DNA of 64,000 bases from Haematobia irritans (GCF_050003625.1 NC_134398.1:113498145-113562144); one strand, 5' to 3'. Shown: positions 34,500 to 46,780, counted from the first letter of the stretch. Notes: generated by a model not told the origin, from the letters alone. Made by a program: numbers and translations.

Positions 34500-35723
34500 A
34501 TGCAGCGAAATTCCAAGTCATCCACTGGGTTGCTAACTTTAGGGCCCAGTGGACGGGTATCGACTGGAGTTATAAATTTGGGCAATGACCCTCTTGGTCC
34601 AATTAGTCGACCTGTAGACGGGTCGACAGGTGTCGACACTTTCACAAGTCGTACTTTTTCTAAGGTAACGACATCAAAAGGAGGTAATCCCTCACGAAAG
34701 AGATTCAAGGAACGCAGAAATGCTTTGTCTATCCTAAAGAAATTAGGAGCAGTCGACCCAAGCACGCTGTCGGTTAAACAAAGCGATTCCTTAAAATGGG
34801 CTCAAGGAATTCTTGAGACTGGAAAAAGGGAACGATCGCCGGATGAGTTGCCTTCCTCCAAAAGGGATCAAAGATCGTTTGCCTCAGTTGCTAAAGACAG
34901 CCTTGTGATGGCTATCATTAATAAAGGAGCATTGGACGGTATGGTTCCAAAGCAAAAATGGGGGGAAATTGAGAATGCTCTGTCTGTCGTCTACTCACAG
35001 GTGCTGGAAAAGTTTCCCGGCCCAGATCCTCGACACCAAGAGGCTGGTTGGTATCAAGGACGATTTAAGCTAGTCACATTTGAGGACCAGAGGTCTATAG
35101 AATGTTTTAAAGCTGTTCTGATACTAATTGGTGAAGTTTGGGAAGGAGCTGCTCTAGAGTTAGTCGAGAAGAAAGACATACCGGCTAGACCTAGAGCACA
35201 TGTGTGGATACCTGCAAATCCTTCTGACCCTGAATGTATTTTAAATAGGCTGAAACGATGCAATCCAGATCATCCAACAGCTGATTGGAAGGTTGGCCGT
35301 TTGGATGAAGTGGATGGACCAAGACGGCATGCAGTGTTTATATTGAACACTCAGTCTTTGCCACATCTAGCAAAGTCTCAGGGCCGTGTATGTTATGGCG
35401 TTCATTATATCCAAATGAAGGTGTATAAAAACGATCAGCTAAAGAATTCAGAAATGGACAAGCCTCTGTCTGAATCAGAAGTAAGCGGATCCTCTTGCGA
35501 AGTCGAGGGAGATACCAAAGTTGAAGACATGAATAGATACCGTATGCGTGAGGTGGTTTCTACTGCCTCAGGACTCACCAAAGTTGAACCTATGGTTATT
35601 GCGAGAGTCACCGAGATCTCTGAAGAGGACATTCTTGGTGACTCGATTGAAGCGGCTGATGTGACGGTTGTTGAAAATCTCGATGGTCCTACGGATCCTC
35701 CAGATAAATCTTCATCATTGTAA
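34500..35723 (+). CDS. LINE-L ORF1 protein
   Basis: 407 codons starting at ATG 34500 and open to the stop. The N-terminal about 120 residues are Ser/Thr/Lys/Arg-rich and probably disordered (KRFKERRNALSILKK), as fits an RNA-binding particle protein. Residues about 125-310 form a folded domain (KWGEIENALSVVYSQVLEKF, GRFKLVTFEDQRSIECFKAV, IPARPRAHVWIP) that resembles the DUF4780 domain known from ORF1-like proteins of insect LINEs; this is recognition from memory, not a search. No CCHC knuckle is visible. It overlaps ORF2, which starts at ATG 35683 in another frame. It is the only uninterrupted ORF1 of this family here. Confidence 0.85.
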   Translation: MQRNSKSSTGLLTLGPSGRVSTGVINLGNDPLGPISRPVDGSTGVDTFTSRTFSKVTTSKGGNPSRKRFKERRNALSILKKLGAVDPSTLSVKQSDSLKWAQGILETGKRERSPDELPSSKRDQRSFASVAKDSLVMAIINKGALDGMVPKQKWGEIENALSVVYSQVLEKFPGPDPRHQEAGWYQGRFKLVTFEDQRSIECFKAVLILIGEVWEGAALELVEKKDIPARPRAHVWIPANPSDPECILNRLKRCNPDHPTADWKVGRLDEVDGPRRHAVFILNTQSLPHLAKSQGRVCYGVHYIQMKVYKNDQLKNSEMDKPLSESEVSGSSCEVEGDTKVEDMNRYRMREVVSTASGLTKVEPMVIARVTEISEEDILGDSIEAADVTVVENLDGPTDPPDKSSSL

Positions 35724-38009
35724 GGCTACATGTGCTGCCTTAAAAGTTCTCCTGATGAAAGGGGACATAGACATAGTTCTTATTCAAGAACCATATGTTT
35801 ATAGAAACAAAATATGTGAGTTAAGTACTCCGGTGTTCAAACTATTGCAGTATACTAGTAATGATGTAATTCGAGCCTGTATAATTGCTAAAAACGAGCT
35901 TAACTTGTTTCTGCTTCCTTCAATGTGCAATGCAGACACTGTCGTTGCCAGTTTAAAAATGGCCAAATGCAAATATTGGGTATCTTCGGTCTATATGGGA
36001 CATGACAGGGAGATGCCTCCATGTGCCGTGAAGACCTTAGTTGAGGAGTCACTGAAAACAAAGACGAAACTCATTATGGGATGCGATGCGAATGCCCATC
36101 ATAGTATATGGGGAAGTAGTGATACTAATACAAGGGGAGAGTCGCTAATAGAGTTTATGTTGCGTACTAATCAGGTAGTTTGCAACAAGGGAGATGCCCC
36201 AACCTTTGTCACTAAAAACAGGCAAGAGGTTTTGGACATCACCTTGGCCTCGCAAGAACTGAATGAAATGATATCTGAGTGGCAGGTTTTAAGTGAACAC
36301 AGCTTCTCAGATCATCGCTACATCAGTTTCATATTTGATGTTCATACTACCAAGACCATATTTCCGCCAAATGTTAGGAAAGCTGACTGGAATAGGTATA
36401 GGGAATCGTTCATGATGATACCGGAAATACCAGAGACAAATATGAGCACTGTGCAAGTTATCGAACAGGCAGTGGAGAGGATTACTAAGGCCTTCAACAT
36501 TTCACTGAAAGCTGCATGTCCTAAAGGGAAGCCAAGGGGGAAAAATCGACCACCATGGTGGTCTACGGAGTTAGGTAATATGAGGAAATCGTGCAGGAAG
36601 CTCTTTAACAAAGCAAAGTCCACCAGAGCTCCTGTGGATTGGGACGCTTACAAGAAGAATCTGAGAGGATACAAGCGAGAACTGAGAAAGGCTCAGCATA
36701 ACTCTTGGAATGATTACTGCAGCAGCATTGAGAATACGTCCGAGGCTTCCAGACTACGGAAGGTGCTAGCATCCACGAGCTCCGCTCCAGGTTTCATTAA
36801 AACATCGGAGGGCAATTGGACAACGTCCAGTGAGGAGACGCTGGAGGTACTATTGGACACACATTTTCCCGGAAATCAGACGGTTGAACCATGCACTGGC
36901 GGTGCCACAGTGGCTCAGCGGTCGTTTCCTATCGAGGAAATTGTATCAGAATCTAGAATCCCCCGGACCTGATGGAATTACTCCGGCGGAGTTAAAAGCG
37001 GTGGCTGACAGAATTATCCCCTGGTTGTCGGCGATATATATAGGATGTATCAACTTAGCATATATTCCACGAAAGTGGAGAGAATCAAAAGTCGTTTTAA
37101 TACCTAAAGCGGGAAAAGCCTCTCGCTCGAATGCGAAGGATTTCCGACCAAACAGCTTATCATCATTCCTACTTAAGACTCTGGAGAGGATGATAGATAT
37201 TTATCTTAGAACTAGCGTCGATTCAAGTTTGCTCTCGAAACGACAACATGCATACTCGAAAGGCAGGTCTACTGAGACCGCATTACATGAACTAGTCAGC
37301 TTTATTGAAAGCTCACTATCTGTCAAAGAATACACAATCGTGGCATTTCTAGACATCGAAGGGGCGTTCAATAACGTCCATCCGAGCTCGATATTAAATG
37401 GACTGACAACTCTGAATGTTGATCCAGGTATACTTAGGCTGTTAGACGAACTTCTAAGGAAGAGACGCATTTCAGCCACACTAGGACAAGCAAACATACA
37501 AATGTATGTGAACAGAGGCACTCCTCAAGGAGGAGTTCTATCACCTCTTCTTAGGAATGTTGCTATAAATAACCTTATGGTTACCCTAGAAAAAGAAAGG
37601 ATAAAGTGGTGGCATATGCAGATGATGTGGCTCTAGCAGTCAGGGGAAAATTCCCATCCACAATCAGAGATATTATTCAGAGGGCCCTCCGGATGACTGA
37701 GAAATGGGCGAAAGATAATGGTCTTGGGGTAAATCCTGCAAAGACAGAACTAGTCATGTACTGCAAAGATCGCAAAACTCCCACGGTTAGGCCCATTTCC
37801 TTAGGGGGTATTGAAATTCCCTTTGGTGAGTGTGCAAAATACCTTGGCGTTATTTTGGACAGGAAGTTGAAGTTTAAGCTTAATATTGCAGAAAGGGCGA
37901 AAAAGCAACGGTAGCTTTGTACTCGTGCAAAAAGGCAATAGGAAAAAAGTAGGGACTAAAACCAAAAATTATGCATTGGCTATACATGGCAGTGGTTAGA
38001 CCTATAATG

Positions 38010-38120
38010 GCCAGGGCTGTGGAGCCGGTGTCGGAGTCTGAAGATTTTGCTGGAGTCGGAGTCGTAAAAATTTTGCTCGACTCCGACTCCGGCTAAACCA
38101 AATTTTTTAAAACACTTCAC
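38010..38120. repeat. hAT-end-like short repeat
   Basis: Begins ccagggctgtggagccggtg and contains nearly palindromic ggagtcggagtcg ... cgactccgactcc. Strings of this kind are familiar as termini of hAT-type non-autonomous repeats in many animals. The right boundary and target duplication are not clear. Confidence 0.5.
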
Positions 38121-38338
38121 ATTTTTGTAACTAAGCAAGTTTTTACGCAAATTAGTTTCCATTGCGTTATTCATTCGATCAATGTACAGCATGATTGTAA
38201 ATGAAAATCAACTTCCAATTACGGCTATCTTTTTATGTTTCCTAGAATGTTAGACTAGCAGATAGGCTGGATCCATCCATTTTAATGCCCATATCAATTT
38301 ATTTGAAATATTTCGAACAATCGAAATTATTTTTTTTA

Positions 38339-39837
38339 TACCCTTCACCACTACTGTGGTACAGGGTATAATAAGTTTGTGCATTTGTATGTAACGCCAA
38401 GAAATAGTGGTCATAGACCCATCTTTTAGTATACCGATCGGCTTAGAATTAAATTCTGAGACGATTTAGCGATGTCCGTCTGTCTGTCTGTCTGTCTGTC
38501 CGTCCGTCTGTCTGTATATGTAATTTTGTGCACAAAGTACAGCTCGCAATTTAAGTCCGATCGTCCTCAAATTTGGCATAGGGCCGTTTCGTGGGATAGA
38601 GACAATCGCTATTGGTTTTGGAAAAAATCGGTTCAGATATAGGTATAGCTGCCATATATATTTATCCCTGATTTGGTCATAGTTAGCGTGTTTATCAACC
38701 GATTTTCTTGAAATACCGTACATTCAAATATTTTATGAGTCTCAAAAATCTTGCAAAATATCAGCCAAATCGGTTCAGATTTAGATATAGCTCCCATATA
38801 TAGCTTTCGTCCGATTTATACTCATATAACCACAGAGGCCAAAATTTACTACCGATCTTCGTGAAATTTTGCGCAAAGGGTAGAATTGACATTCTACCAA
38901 TGCTTGGTAAATTTGATTGAAATCGGTTCAAATTTAGATAGCTCCCATATATATCTTTCGTCCGATTTGAACTTATATGACCACAAAAGCCAGAGTTTTG
39001 CCGTGATTTGCTTCAAATTTTGTACAAGGGGTACGTTTAATAGTGTCGTTAAGTGTGTCGAAGTTTGTTAAAATCGGTTCAGATTTAGATATAGCTCCCA
39101 TATATATCTTTCGTCCAATTTAAACCTATATGGCCTCAAAATCCAGGGTTTTGCCGTGATTTGCTTCAAATTTCGCACAAGGGTTACGATTAGTAGTATC
39201 GGTAATTGCGCCAAATTTGGTTGAAATCGGTTCAAATTTAAATATAGCTCCCATATATATCTTTCGTCCGATTTGAACTTATATGACCACAAAAGCCAGA
39301 GTTTTGCGGTGATTTGCTTCAAATTTTGTACAAAAGGTACGTTTAATAGTGTCGTTAAGTGTGTCGAATTTTGTTAAAATCGGTTCAGATTTAGATATAG
39401 CTCCCATATATATCTTTCGTCCGATTTGAACCTATATGGCCTCAAAATCCAGGGGGGCCAAAGTTATACTCCCATTTAAGTGAAATTTCGCATAGATAGC
39501 AGAATTATTAGTCTAACTATACATGTCAAATTTAGTCAAAATCGGTTCAGATTATATATAGCTTCCATATATACGTACACCAGAGTTGAGGAAATATGGT
39601 AGACTGTTACACATTATAGACCCATTTTCAATGGAAGTTTCCTCCAATTAACTGGATAGCGTTAGCCGATTTAACTTTTAATTCTAGAGATTTTGTAGAA
39701 GTAAAAAAATTGTCTCCTTTATGTAGCTTCCAGCAAATGTTAAGTAGTTGAGATGGTAACAAAAATTTTGGCCTACAAAGGGGTGAAGGGTATAATATAG
39801 TCGACCCCGTCCGACTTTAGACTTTACTTACTTGTTT
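38339..39837 (+). mobile_element. Family C element, complete
   Basis: Starts tatacccttcaccactac, followed by a conserved block (gtgcatttgtatgtaacgcc), a GTCT/GTCC microsatellite (38473-38517), and an array of about 152-bp units (cggttca recurring near 38771, 38923, 39075) with tagctcccatatatatcttt. It ends with a 3' block, a hairpin (agtcga pairing with ccgact, 39799-39816, one mismatch) and ctttacttacttgttt. Same plan as families A and B but strongly diverged. Noncoding. Nested in LINE-L copy 3. Confidence 0.8.
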
Positions 39838-39889
39838 CATTTTATTTTAAGGCCATATACATATGTGGAATATTGACAGAGAATTTTTT

Positions 39890-40345
39890 CAAAGTTGTTC
39901 TTTATAGAAAATTTTGTCAAAATGTTATTTCTATAAAAAGCTTTGTCAAAATTTTATTTCTATAGCAAATTTTGTCAAAATAAAATAAAAAAATAACAAC
40001 AATGCTTAAAGAACAAAACCAACAATAACAAAACAAAACAAATGGAAAAATTTTATTTCTATAAAAAATTTATTCAAAATTTTATTACTATAGAAATATT
40101 TTCTTCTATAGAAAATTTAGTCAAAATTTTATTTCTACAGAAAATTGAGTCAAAATTTTGCAAAATTTTGTTTGCTACACATTTTTTTTTTTAATTGTAT
40201 TTCTATTGATAATTTGTTCAAACTTTTATTTCTACAAAAAATTTATTCAAAATTTTATTTCTATATATTTAGTCAAAATTTTTTTTCTATAGAAAATTTA
40301 GTCAAAATTTTGTTTCTGTAGAAAATTTTTCCAAAATTGTATGCT
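39890..40345 (+). repeat. Array of about 26-28 bp AT-rich units
   Basis: Variants of aaaattttatttctatagaa recur with a T/A-rich spacer. The same unit is present in family A copies 1 and 3. Here it is more degenerate and lies just outside the 3' end of the family C element. Confidence 0.8.
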
Positions 40346-40349
40346 CACT

Positions 40350-40820
40350 GATACTTACTGCTAAGTCGAAAACTTGTAGAAATGACTCAAATTTTCAATT
40401 TTTTCAATCATAAATGCATTTTTGCGAAATTGTCTAAACAATTATAAATATTTGCCAAATATTGCCCGAGATTTTGTAGAAGTCTGATTTGAGATTTTAT
40501 CAAAATGTAGATCTAAATACAAAGTTGTGCAGACTATATTATAATCGGCCCGCCCGACTTTAGACTTTCCTTGCATTTTTATTTTTTGTTAAAATTGTGT
40601 TACGTCCCATAACGTTAGATATAAATTTTAAGTACATAGATTTTGTAGAAGTATATACAATTTTGTCTAAATCGATTCAGATTCAAATTCATGCATATGG
40701 GAATATAATCCTTTATATAGCTCACAACAAATTTAAAGGATTTGAGATAGTATCAATAATTTTGGTCCATAAATACATATACTGTTGGTATCTTCTCATA
40801 TTATGATGGGTATTTATATC
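40350..40820 (+). repeat. Family C end fragments
   Basis: About 40440-40575 matches the family C 3' end (gattttgtagaagtctg, ataatcggcccgcccgactt, tagactttcc). About 40600-40760 repeats part of the same region (attttgtagaagtatat, atcgattcagattcaaattc). Both are truncated and diverged. Confidence 0.55.
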
Positions 40821-40993
40821 ATTATTTTATTTATTACACATTGCCCTAAATTTGAAATATAGAGTTCAATTGGCATCTAATGTGAAATTAAGACCTTTTT
40901 TTGCACACATAAATAAATACGATACTTTATATCGATCCACTTACGGTACCCCCACAATAGAACTACAAACTAGTGGTATTAAAATGAGATTTA

Positions 40994-41267
<274 letters not shown>

Positions 41268-42033
41268 GGCAATAATATATACTCAGACAGTCAACCTGCA
41301 ATAAAATCCTTGGACTCTGTGTTCCTCAACTCGAAAACGGCCATCGACTGTCGCAAATCTCTCAATGAGTTGGTATGCCCCTGGCTACCTGCAAGCTCAT
41401 GCTGCGTGAGAAGGCTGTTATGATGGCAAATGTTCGATGGGAGAATTGCAAGGGCTGTAACGACACCAAGCAAATATGGCCCATTTAAACTTAAACCGCA
41501 CACTAGATATTCACAAGCTAGTGTTCTCGAGACGTCAGATATCACTCCTGATATCTGCTATAACGGGTCGCTGCCTGATAGGCGATTTTGCAAAAACTAT
41601 TGGCGCGAAGTATAATGACTATTGTATGAGCTGTCATGATGCGGAGGAAAAGAAATCAATTAAACACCTCTTGTGTGAGTGTCCTGCATTTTGTGTAAAG
41701 CGCAAGCAACTTTTAGGAGCATATAGCTTCAGATTACTGGCGGATATGGAAAACGTTAACTTAAGCAGTCTGCTAATGTTTTTGGAACAATCTGGTTGGT
41801 TCAACAAAGAAAAATAATCAAAAAGGTTCAGCGGTTAAAACTAGAAGGGCCCATATGTAATAGGTACTTTTAGTTTATGTGGTATCACAATGGACTGAAT
41901 AGTCTAAGTGAGCCTGAATCTTAATCGGGCTGCCACTATAACCTAACCTAACCTACATACTACTATATTAAATTTTTACTACGAAACTGTAAAGTGTGTC
42001 TTATAAAAGACTTAAAGTCAGAAAAGAACAGTG

Positions 42034-42067
<34 letters not shown>

Positions 42068-42185
42068 TTTATTCTTAAACATTAAAAATAGATTGTTTAA
42101 GTTATAATACTACAACTAGTCTATTTACAAAGGGACTAACTAGTAGTTTTTTAATATTGATATGAAAATTTACAGAGTTAAAGTA

Positions 42186-44858
42186 TCATATTGTGCCTTG
42201 TTGATTGAATCGAAATTTCAAATCAAGTGGTTTATATCTCTGAAGTCTTCGGTTAGATATATGTTGTAATATATGTGGTATCTCTTCATTTTTGTGACTT
42301 AACAGTCTCATTTCATGCGCTTCTGCTTGATGATAGATTTCTTCTCTCACTGTTTTTATATTCAGATCCCTATGCAGATCGTTGTTCCTTATATACCACG
42401 GAGCGTCCACTATTTCTCTCAACACTCTGTTTTGAAATTTTTGAATCATATCTATGTCTTGATTTTTAGCACAACCCCATAGTTGTAGACCGTATGTCCA
42501 CATAGGCTTCAATACTTGTTTGTACACCATTAGTTTATTTGCAATTGACAAATTAGATGTTCTCCCAATTAACCATTTTAACTCACGGTATTTTATTTCC
42601 AATGCCTTTTTCTTACTCTTTATGTGCTCGTTCCATTTCAGCTTTTCATCAAGTGTCATACCAAGATATTTCGCTGAATCAGCTCTAGGTACTTCTTGAT
42701 CTTTAATATATATAGGTTTAGGTTGTATCTTTTTCTGTGTAAAGTTAACATGCACAGATTTTGAACTGTTTAATTTTAGACCCCATTTGTCCATCCATTT
42801 ATCAATATCGTTTAGAGCAGTTTGTAGTTTGGTTGTTGATTCTTCAATATTTCGCGTTTTTGCCATTATCACTGTATCGTCAGCAAAAGTGCCTATTATG
42901 CAATCTTCCTGAGGCTGAAGGTCATATGTATATAGGAGATAGAGCATAGGACCCAATATGCTACCTTGCGGTACACCGGATTGAATATGGTAAAGGTTGG
43001 AGTACTCTAAACCTTGCTTGACACGATAAAATCGGTCTTTTAGATACGATTCCAGCAAAAGGCAGAAGTTGCTGGGTAAAATGTTTTTCAACTTGTGTAT
43101 TAATGACGAGTGTACTACTCCATCAAATGCTTGTGATATGTCCAAAAAGACTGCTGAACATACCTCCCTTTTCTCAAAAGTTTCTTCAATGGCATGAGTT
43201 ATTCTGTGGATTTGCTCTATTGTAGAGTGTCCTTTTCGGAAGCCGAATTGATGATTAGGAATGATTTTTTCACGCTCCAAATATGAGTTGAGTCGTTTAC
43301 ATAAAATTTTTTCAAATAGTTTTCCAATTAATGGCAGTAAAGATATAGGTCTGTAAGAACTAGCTTGACTAGAATTCTTCCCAGGCTTTGGAATCATTAC
43401 AACTTCTGCAACCTTCCAGAGAGTTGGAACGTATTGAATGCGAATGCAAGAATTGAATATTTTGGTCAGTTTTGCTAACGCTTTAATTGGTAATTGCTTA
43501 AGGATCTCTCCATTAATTAGGTCAAAACCAGGCGTTTTTTTGCAGCTTAAATTTTTTATTTCTTGAAGAACTTCTTTCATCGTAACTTTTTCTATAATTT
43601 CTTCCTCAATGTTTCCGGTAATGTCAGTCATTGGGTTAGAGATTTTGGAGAAAATTGTTTTTAAATGTTCGGCAAAGACGTTGGCTTTATCGTAGTCAGT
43701 TTTTGCCCATGTATTTTGTTGTGTTCTTAGTGGTTGATTTAATTTCTTTGGCCGTTTTAATTTTTTCGTTGCTTTCCACAAAGAATAGTCAGTTTTACTG
43801 TCATGCCCAAGCTCTGATATGAATTTATTGAATTTGTTATTATTGTACTTTTTAATTACTTTACGTAACTTTTGTGCTAACTGATTCATTTTCTTTTTTT
43901 CGTGCGGTGATCTATTTGTTTGCCATTTTTTTCTTTGTTTTCTCTTTTCTTTAATGAGATTTGTTATATACGATGGGTAGGTGTGGCCTAGTGACGGTTT
44001 TTTTAAAATAGGAGTGCTGTTCCATCCAGCATTCTGAATTAGGTTTGTTAATTCTAAGACTTCCTTTTCAAGATCGTCAGAAGTTTCTATTTGAGAAAAA
44101 CAATTTATTCCATTTTGGACTAAAGTCCTAAAATATTCCCAGTCAGTTTTGTGACTCGTTAGTCTTGGCTTTTCTTGATACACATTGAGCTCTGTGCAGT
44201 ACGTTAAGTAAATTGGAGAATGATCAGAATTCAATTCATAACCTTCTTCAATTTTTAATTGTGTTGCAGAAATTTTATTAATAATGAAAAAATCTATTAG
44301 ATCTGGACTTTTAGAATAATCCGTAGGCCAATAAGTTGGAGATCCGGTAGAGAATACATTGCATCCAATTTTGTTTACAGCTTTAAGGAGCTCCCTTCCT
44401 TTGGTTGTAGTTAATCTTGACCCCCAATGCACATGTTTTGCATTAAAGTCACCACCAATTATAAATTTATATTTAAACCTTTGAAATAATTTTAAGTAAT
44501 CAGTATGTTTTATGTTGTGTCTCGGCGGACTATAAACAGACATGATAGTTAGATGTTGGTTATTTTCCATTACAGTGATAGTTGTGGCTTGAAATTGTTC
44601 ACATTGAATTTTCTCTTCCTCCCAGTGGATTAAATTGTTTTTTACGATAATTGCACTGCCGCCTCTGGCTTTATTGCATGGATGAATAGTATGATATACA
44701 GAATATTTTTGAAGAGAAAAGTATGATTCATTTGTAAAATGGGTTTCGCTTATTAAACAGATGTCAATATTTTTTGATTCCAAAACTTGAATAAGTTCAT
44801 TTTTTTGTTTTTGGAGCCCATTGGCATTCCACTGCATAATTTTTATGTTCGACTTCAT
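42186..44858 (-). CDS. Jockey-like ORF2: endonuclease and reverse transcriptase
   Basis: 890 codons from ATG 44858-44856, ending TGA at 42186-42188. Residues about 5-230 form an APE-like endonuclease (IMQWNANGLQKQKNEL, LISETHF, GGDFNAKHVHWGS, LNSDHSPI), which nicks the target. Residues about 420-720 form the RT (TPGFDLINGEIL, RPISLLPLIGKLFEKIL, FGFRKGHSTIEQI, FLDISQAFDGV, GVPQGSILGPMLY), with the catalytic GTFADDTVIM near residue 658. The C-terminal thumb (KYLGMTLDEKLKWNEHI, WTYGLQLWGCA, NRVLREIVDAPWY) is typical of the Jockey clade. No RNase H domain, as expected. Length about 900 aa is normal. It starts at an ATGA overlap with ORF1, consistent with coupled or reinitiated translation. Confidence 0.95.
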   Translation of the reverse strand: MKSNIKIMQWNANGLQKQKNELIQVLESKNIDICLISETHFTNESYFSLQKYSVYHTIHPCNKARGGSAIIVKNNLIHWEEEKIQCEQFQATTITVMENNQHLTIMSVYSPPRHNIKHTDYLKLFQRFKYKFIIGGDFNAKHVHWGSRLTTTKGRELLKAVNKIGCNVFSTGSPTYWPTDYSKSPDLIDFFIINKISATQLKIEEGYELNSDHSPIYLTYCTELNVYQEKPRLTSHKTDWEYFRTLVQNGINCFSQIETSDDLEKEVLELTNLIQNAGWNSTPILKKPSLGHTYPSYITNLIKEKRKQRKKWQTNRSPHEKKKMNQLAQKLRKVIKKYNNNKFNKFISELGHDSKTDYSLWKATKKLKRPKKLNQPLRTQQNTWAKTDYDKANVFAEHLKTIFSKISNPMTDITGNIEEEIIEKVTMKEVLQEIKNLSCKKTPGFDLINGEILKQLPIKALAKLTKIFNSCIRIQYVPTLWKVAEVVMIPKPGKNSSQASSYRPISLLPLIGKLFEKILCKRLNSYLEREKIIPNHQFGFRKGHSTIEQIHRITHAIEETFEKREVCSAVFLDISQAFDGVVHSSLIHKLKNILPSNFCLLLESYLKDRFYRVKQGLEYSNLYHIQSGVPQGSILGPMLYLLYTYDLQPQEDCIIGTFADDTVIMAKTRNIEESTTKLQTALNDIDKWMDKWGLKLNSSKSVHVNFTQKKIQPKPIYIKDQEVPRADSAKYLGMTLDEKLKWNEHIKSKKKALEIKYRELKWLIGRTSNLSIANKLMVYKQVLKPMWTYGLQLWGCAKNQDIDMIQKFQNRVLREIVDAPWYIRNNDLHRDLNIKTVREEIYHQAEAHEMRLLSHKNEEIPHILQHISNRRLQRYKPLDLKFRFNQQGTI

Positions 44859-46300
44859 TCGAATACACAACTGAAATTTTCCTCCAAAGAGAGGAGGCGG
44901 TTCTCGAATATCTTATTTTGTGATACAATGTTATCTAATTTGATTATTATTTCTGTTAGGAGATTTTGATTGATTTGGTTTGTATTTGGTACACTTTGTT
45001 TTTCATTGATTTGATTTGAATTTTGTACACTTTGACGTGTTATTTGAGAGTACGATTTCGATGGTTGGGTTTTATTTGAGATTGTTACTACATTTGTATC
45101 TAATATTCTTTTATTTCCTTGAATGGTTAAATGATTAGCATGTGTTGGGACTTTACTGTTATAATTACCATTGTGAGATACGGCATTTTTTAACTTCTTT
45201 TCACGTATTTTTTGGAGCTCCTTAGCTACAATGCAGCCTCGATAGCTGGCGGGGTGCTCTTCACCACAGTTGACACATTTCGGATTGGTATCTGTTTGTT
45301 TTGTGCAGTTTTTGGATTCGTGTTTTCCAGCGCAGCGGACACATCTAGGTTCTTTTGAACAATAATTTTTAGTATGGTTAAAACTCTGACATTTTCCACA
45401 TTGAGGAATGAGTTTTGGAAGTTTCAGTGATTCTATGATTATTTTTGTATCAAGTACAGTATCTAGTTTGTATATTTTGTTTATATCTTCGGAGTGGTCG
45501 AATGATAAAACAAACATATCTAGCGGTTCTTTAGTTTTAAATTTTGTTTTATTAAAGGCATTAATAATTTTAAGTCCCTTATCTTTTATGTTGGCTATGA
45601 TTTCAGTGGCATCACAGGTATGAGACAGACCCTTTGCCATAACCCTTATAGGTCTTTGTTGCTTGTCCTCATAGGTATGCCAAGTGGTTTTGGATTCATT
45701 CAATATTTTTGTAGTGTTACGATAGTCATTCGCATCTGATGTGTTGATTTTATATGATTTATTGGGTAATAGTTTTATAGAGAAATCATTTTTTGTAGCA
45801 CTTTTTACAAGATTATGCAGTTCATGATAGTTTTTATCAAACGACACAATAATCGGTGGTGGCCGATTGGGTTGGTTGTCCCTGTTATCCCTTTGTTTAT
45901 GATTTTCATTTGTACCCGATGGGTCATCGGTTTGATTTGATGAGGTTGTTGATTTTGGAGGTTGAGGATGTACCTTGTTTTTAGATTTCTTGTGTCTTTG
46001 AACTATCCAATTAGTTTCACGTGTAAGTTCATCCTCATCGGTGAAGTATTCTTGTATTGGTTGATCAGGAGCAGTTTCTGTGCGACGATCATTAGAATTT
46101 ATATGTTGTTGGGTTGAAGCATCTTGTTTTAACGATAAGTTTTCTTCTTTCAATGTGTTGTTTTCTTCAAGTAAGTTATGAATGTATGTTTCAAGTTCGT
46201 TGATTCTTTGAATTAAATTTGCGTTTATGGACTCTAATTCTTTGACTCTGTTTACCCTAAACTCAGATAAACTGTATCTTGGAGTGTCTATATTATTCAT
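44855..46300 (-). CDS. Jockey-like ORF1: Gag-like nucleic-acid-binding protein
   Basis: 481 codons from ATG 46300. The N-terminal residues about 10-60 form a heptad-like coiled coil (RVKELESINANLIQRINELE). A polar linker (DDPSGTNENHKQRDNRDNQP) follows, then an RRM-like/Jockey Gag domain, then three CCHC-type knuckles at about residues 300-350: CGKCQSFNHTKNYC, CVRCAGKHESKNC and CVNCGEEHPASYRGC. The C-terminus is Asn/Gln-rich with a second helical stretch. Such proteins package the element RNA. The stop TGA overlaps the ORF2 ATG by ATGA. The length is normal for the clade. Confidence 0.93.
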   Translation of the reverse strand: MNNIDTPRYSLSEFRVNRVKELESINANLIQRINELETYIHNLLEENNTLKEENLSLKQDASTQQHINSNDRRTETAPDQPIQEYFTDEDELTRETNWIVQRHKKSKNKVHPQPPKSTTSSNQTDDPSGTNENHKQRDNRDNQPNRPPPIIVSFDKNYHELHNLVKSATKNDFSIKLLPNKSYKINTSDANDYRNTTKILNESKTTWHTYEDKQQRPIRVMAKGLSHTCDATEIIANIKDKGLKIINAFNKTKFKTKEPLDMFVLSFDHSEDINKIYKLDTVLDTKIIIESLKLPKLIPQCGKCQSFNHTKNYCSKEPRCVRCAGKHESKNCTKQTDTNPKCVNCGEEHPASYRGCIVAKELQKIREKKLKNAVSHNGNYNSKVPTHANHLTIQGNKRILDTNVVTISNKTQPSKSYSQITRQSVQNSNQINEKQSVPNTNQINQNLLTEIIIKLDNIVSQNKIFENRLLSLEENFSCVFE

Positions 46301-46740
46301 TTTCTAATTTGTAATTCCTAGTGGGGTGTTTATAAAACAGTTCCTACTGGGGTAGTTTTGATCAGCTGATTGGCCACTACACCAATCGCTGGTTTAAAGG
46401 CGGTCGATATGGCAACTGTGATTTATCTGTACGAATGTATCAGATGTAGTTGTTTACTTTTATGTTACTGTCTCTATCAGCTGTGTTGAGTATTGTTTGT
46501 GTATATATTATAGCACAGAATTCACAAAATTTCAAGTAAATGTCTATTATTTTTAATTGTGGAAAACTATATTTAAGAACCGAGCCGTACATTGCCAAAC
46601 AGCAACGAATATAACGTTCCCGGTATGAACTAGTGTGGACCGAAAAAATTTGCACTTTGGCGACTATTTATCGGTGTTTAAATACGTTTTTGCGGAGCTT
46701 TACTTTGTTGCGTCTGATCGATGAAAGATTTGGAACCAAT

Positions 46741-46780
46741 GAACAGTGCTTGATATAAACGAAATGGACTGAGTTCAAAT
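46741..46780 (+). repeat. Family D continuation after the Jockey insertion
   Basis: Starts with the right-hand target duplication gaacagtgctt and continues gatataaacgaaatggact, the D block seen at 19681, 31864 and 48873. It is cut off at 46780 by MITE E copy 3. Confidence 0.8.

Larger units (their letters stand above)
42037..46740 (-). mobile_element. Full-length Jockey-clade non-LTR retrotransposon
   Basis: A complete 4.7-kb element on the minus strand: 5' UTR (46301-46740), ORF1, ORF2, a short 3' UTR and a poly(A) tail (about 29 T on the plus strand from 42035). It is flanked by an 11-bp direct repeat, gaacagtgctt, at 42026-42036 and 46741-46751, inside a family D copy. Both ORFs are open and no 5' truncation is evident, so it is a young and possibly competent copy. 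Expression would depend on an internal promoter in the 5' UTR, as known for Jockey elements; I did not identify its exact site. Confidence 0.92.
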
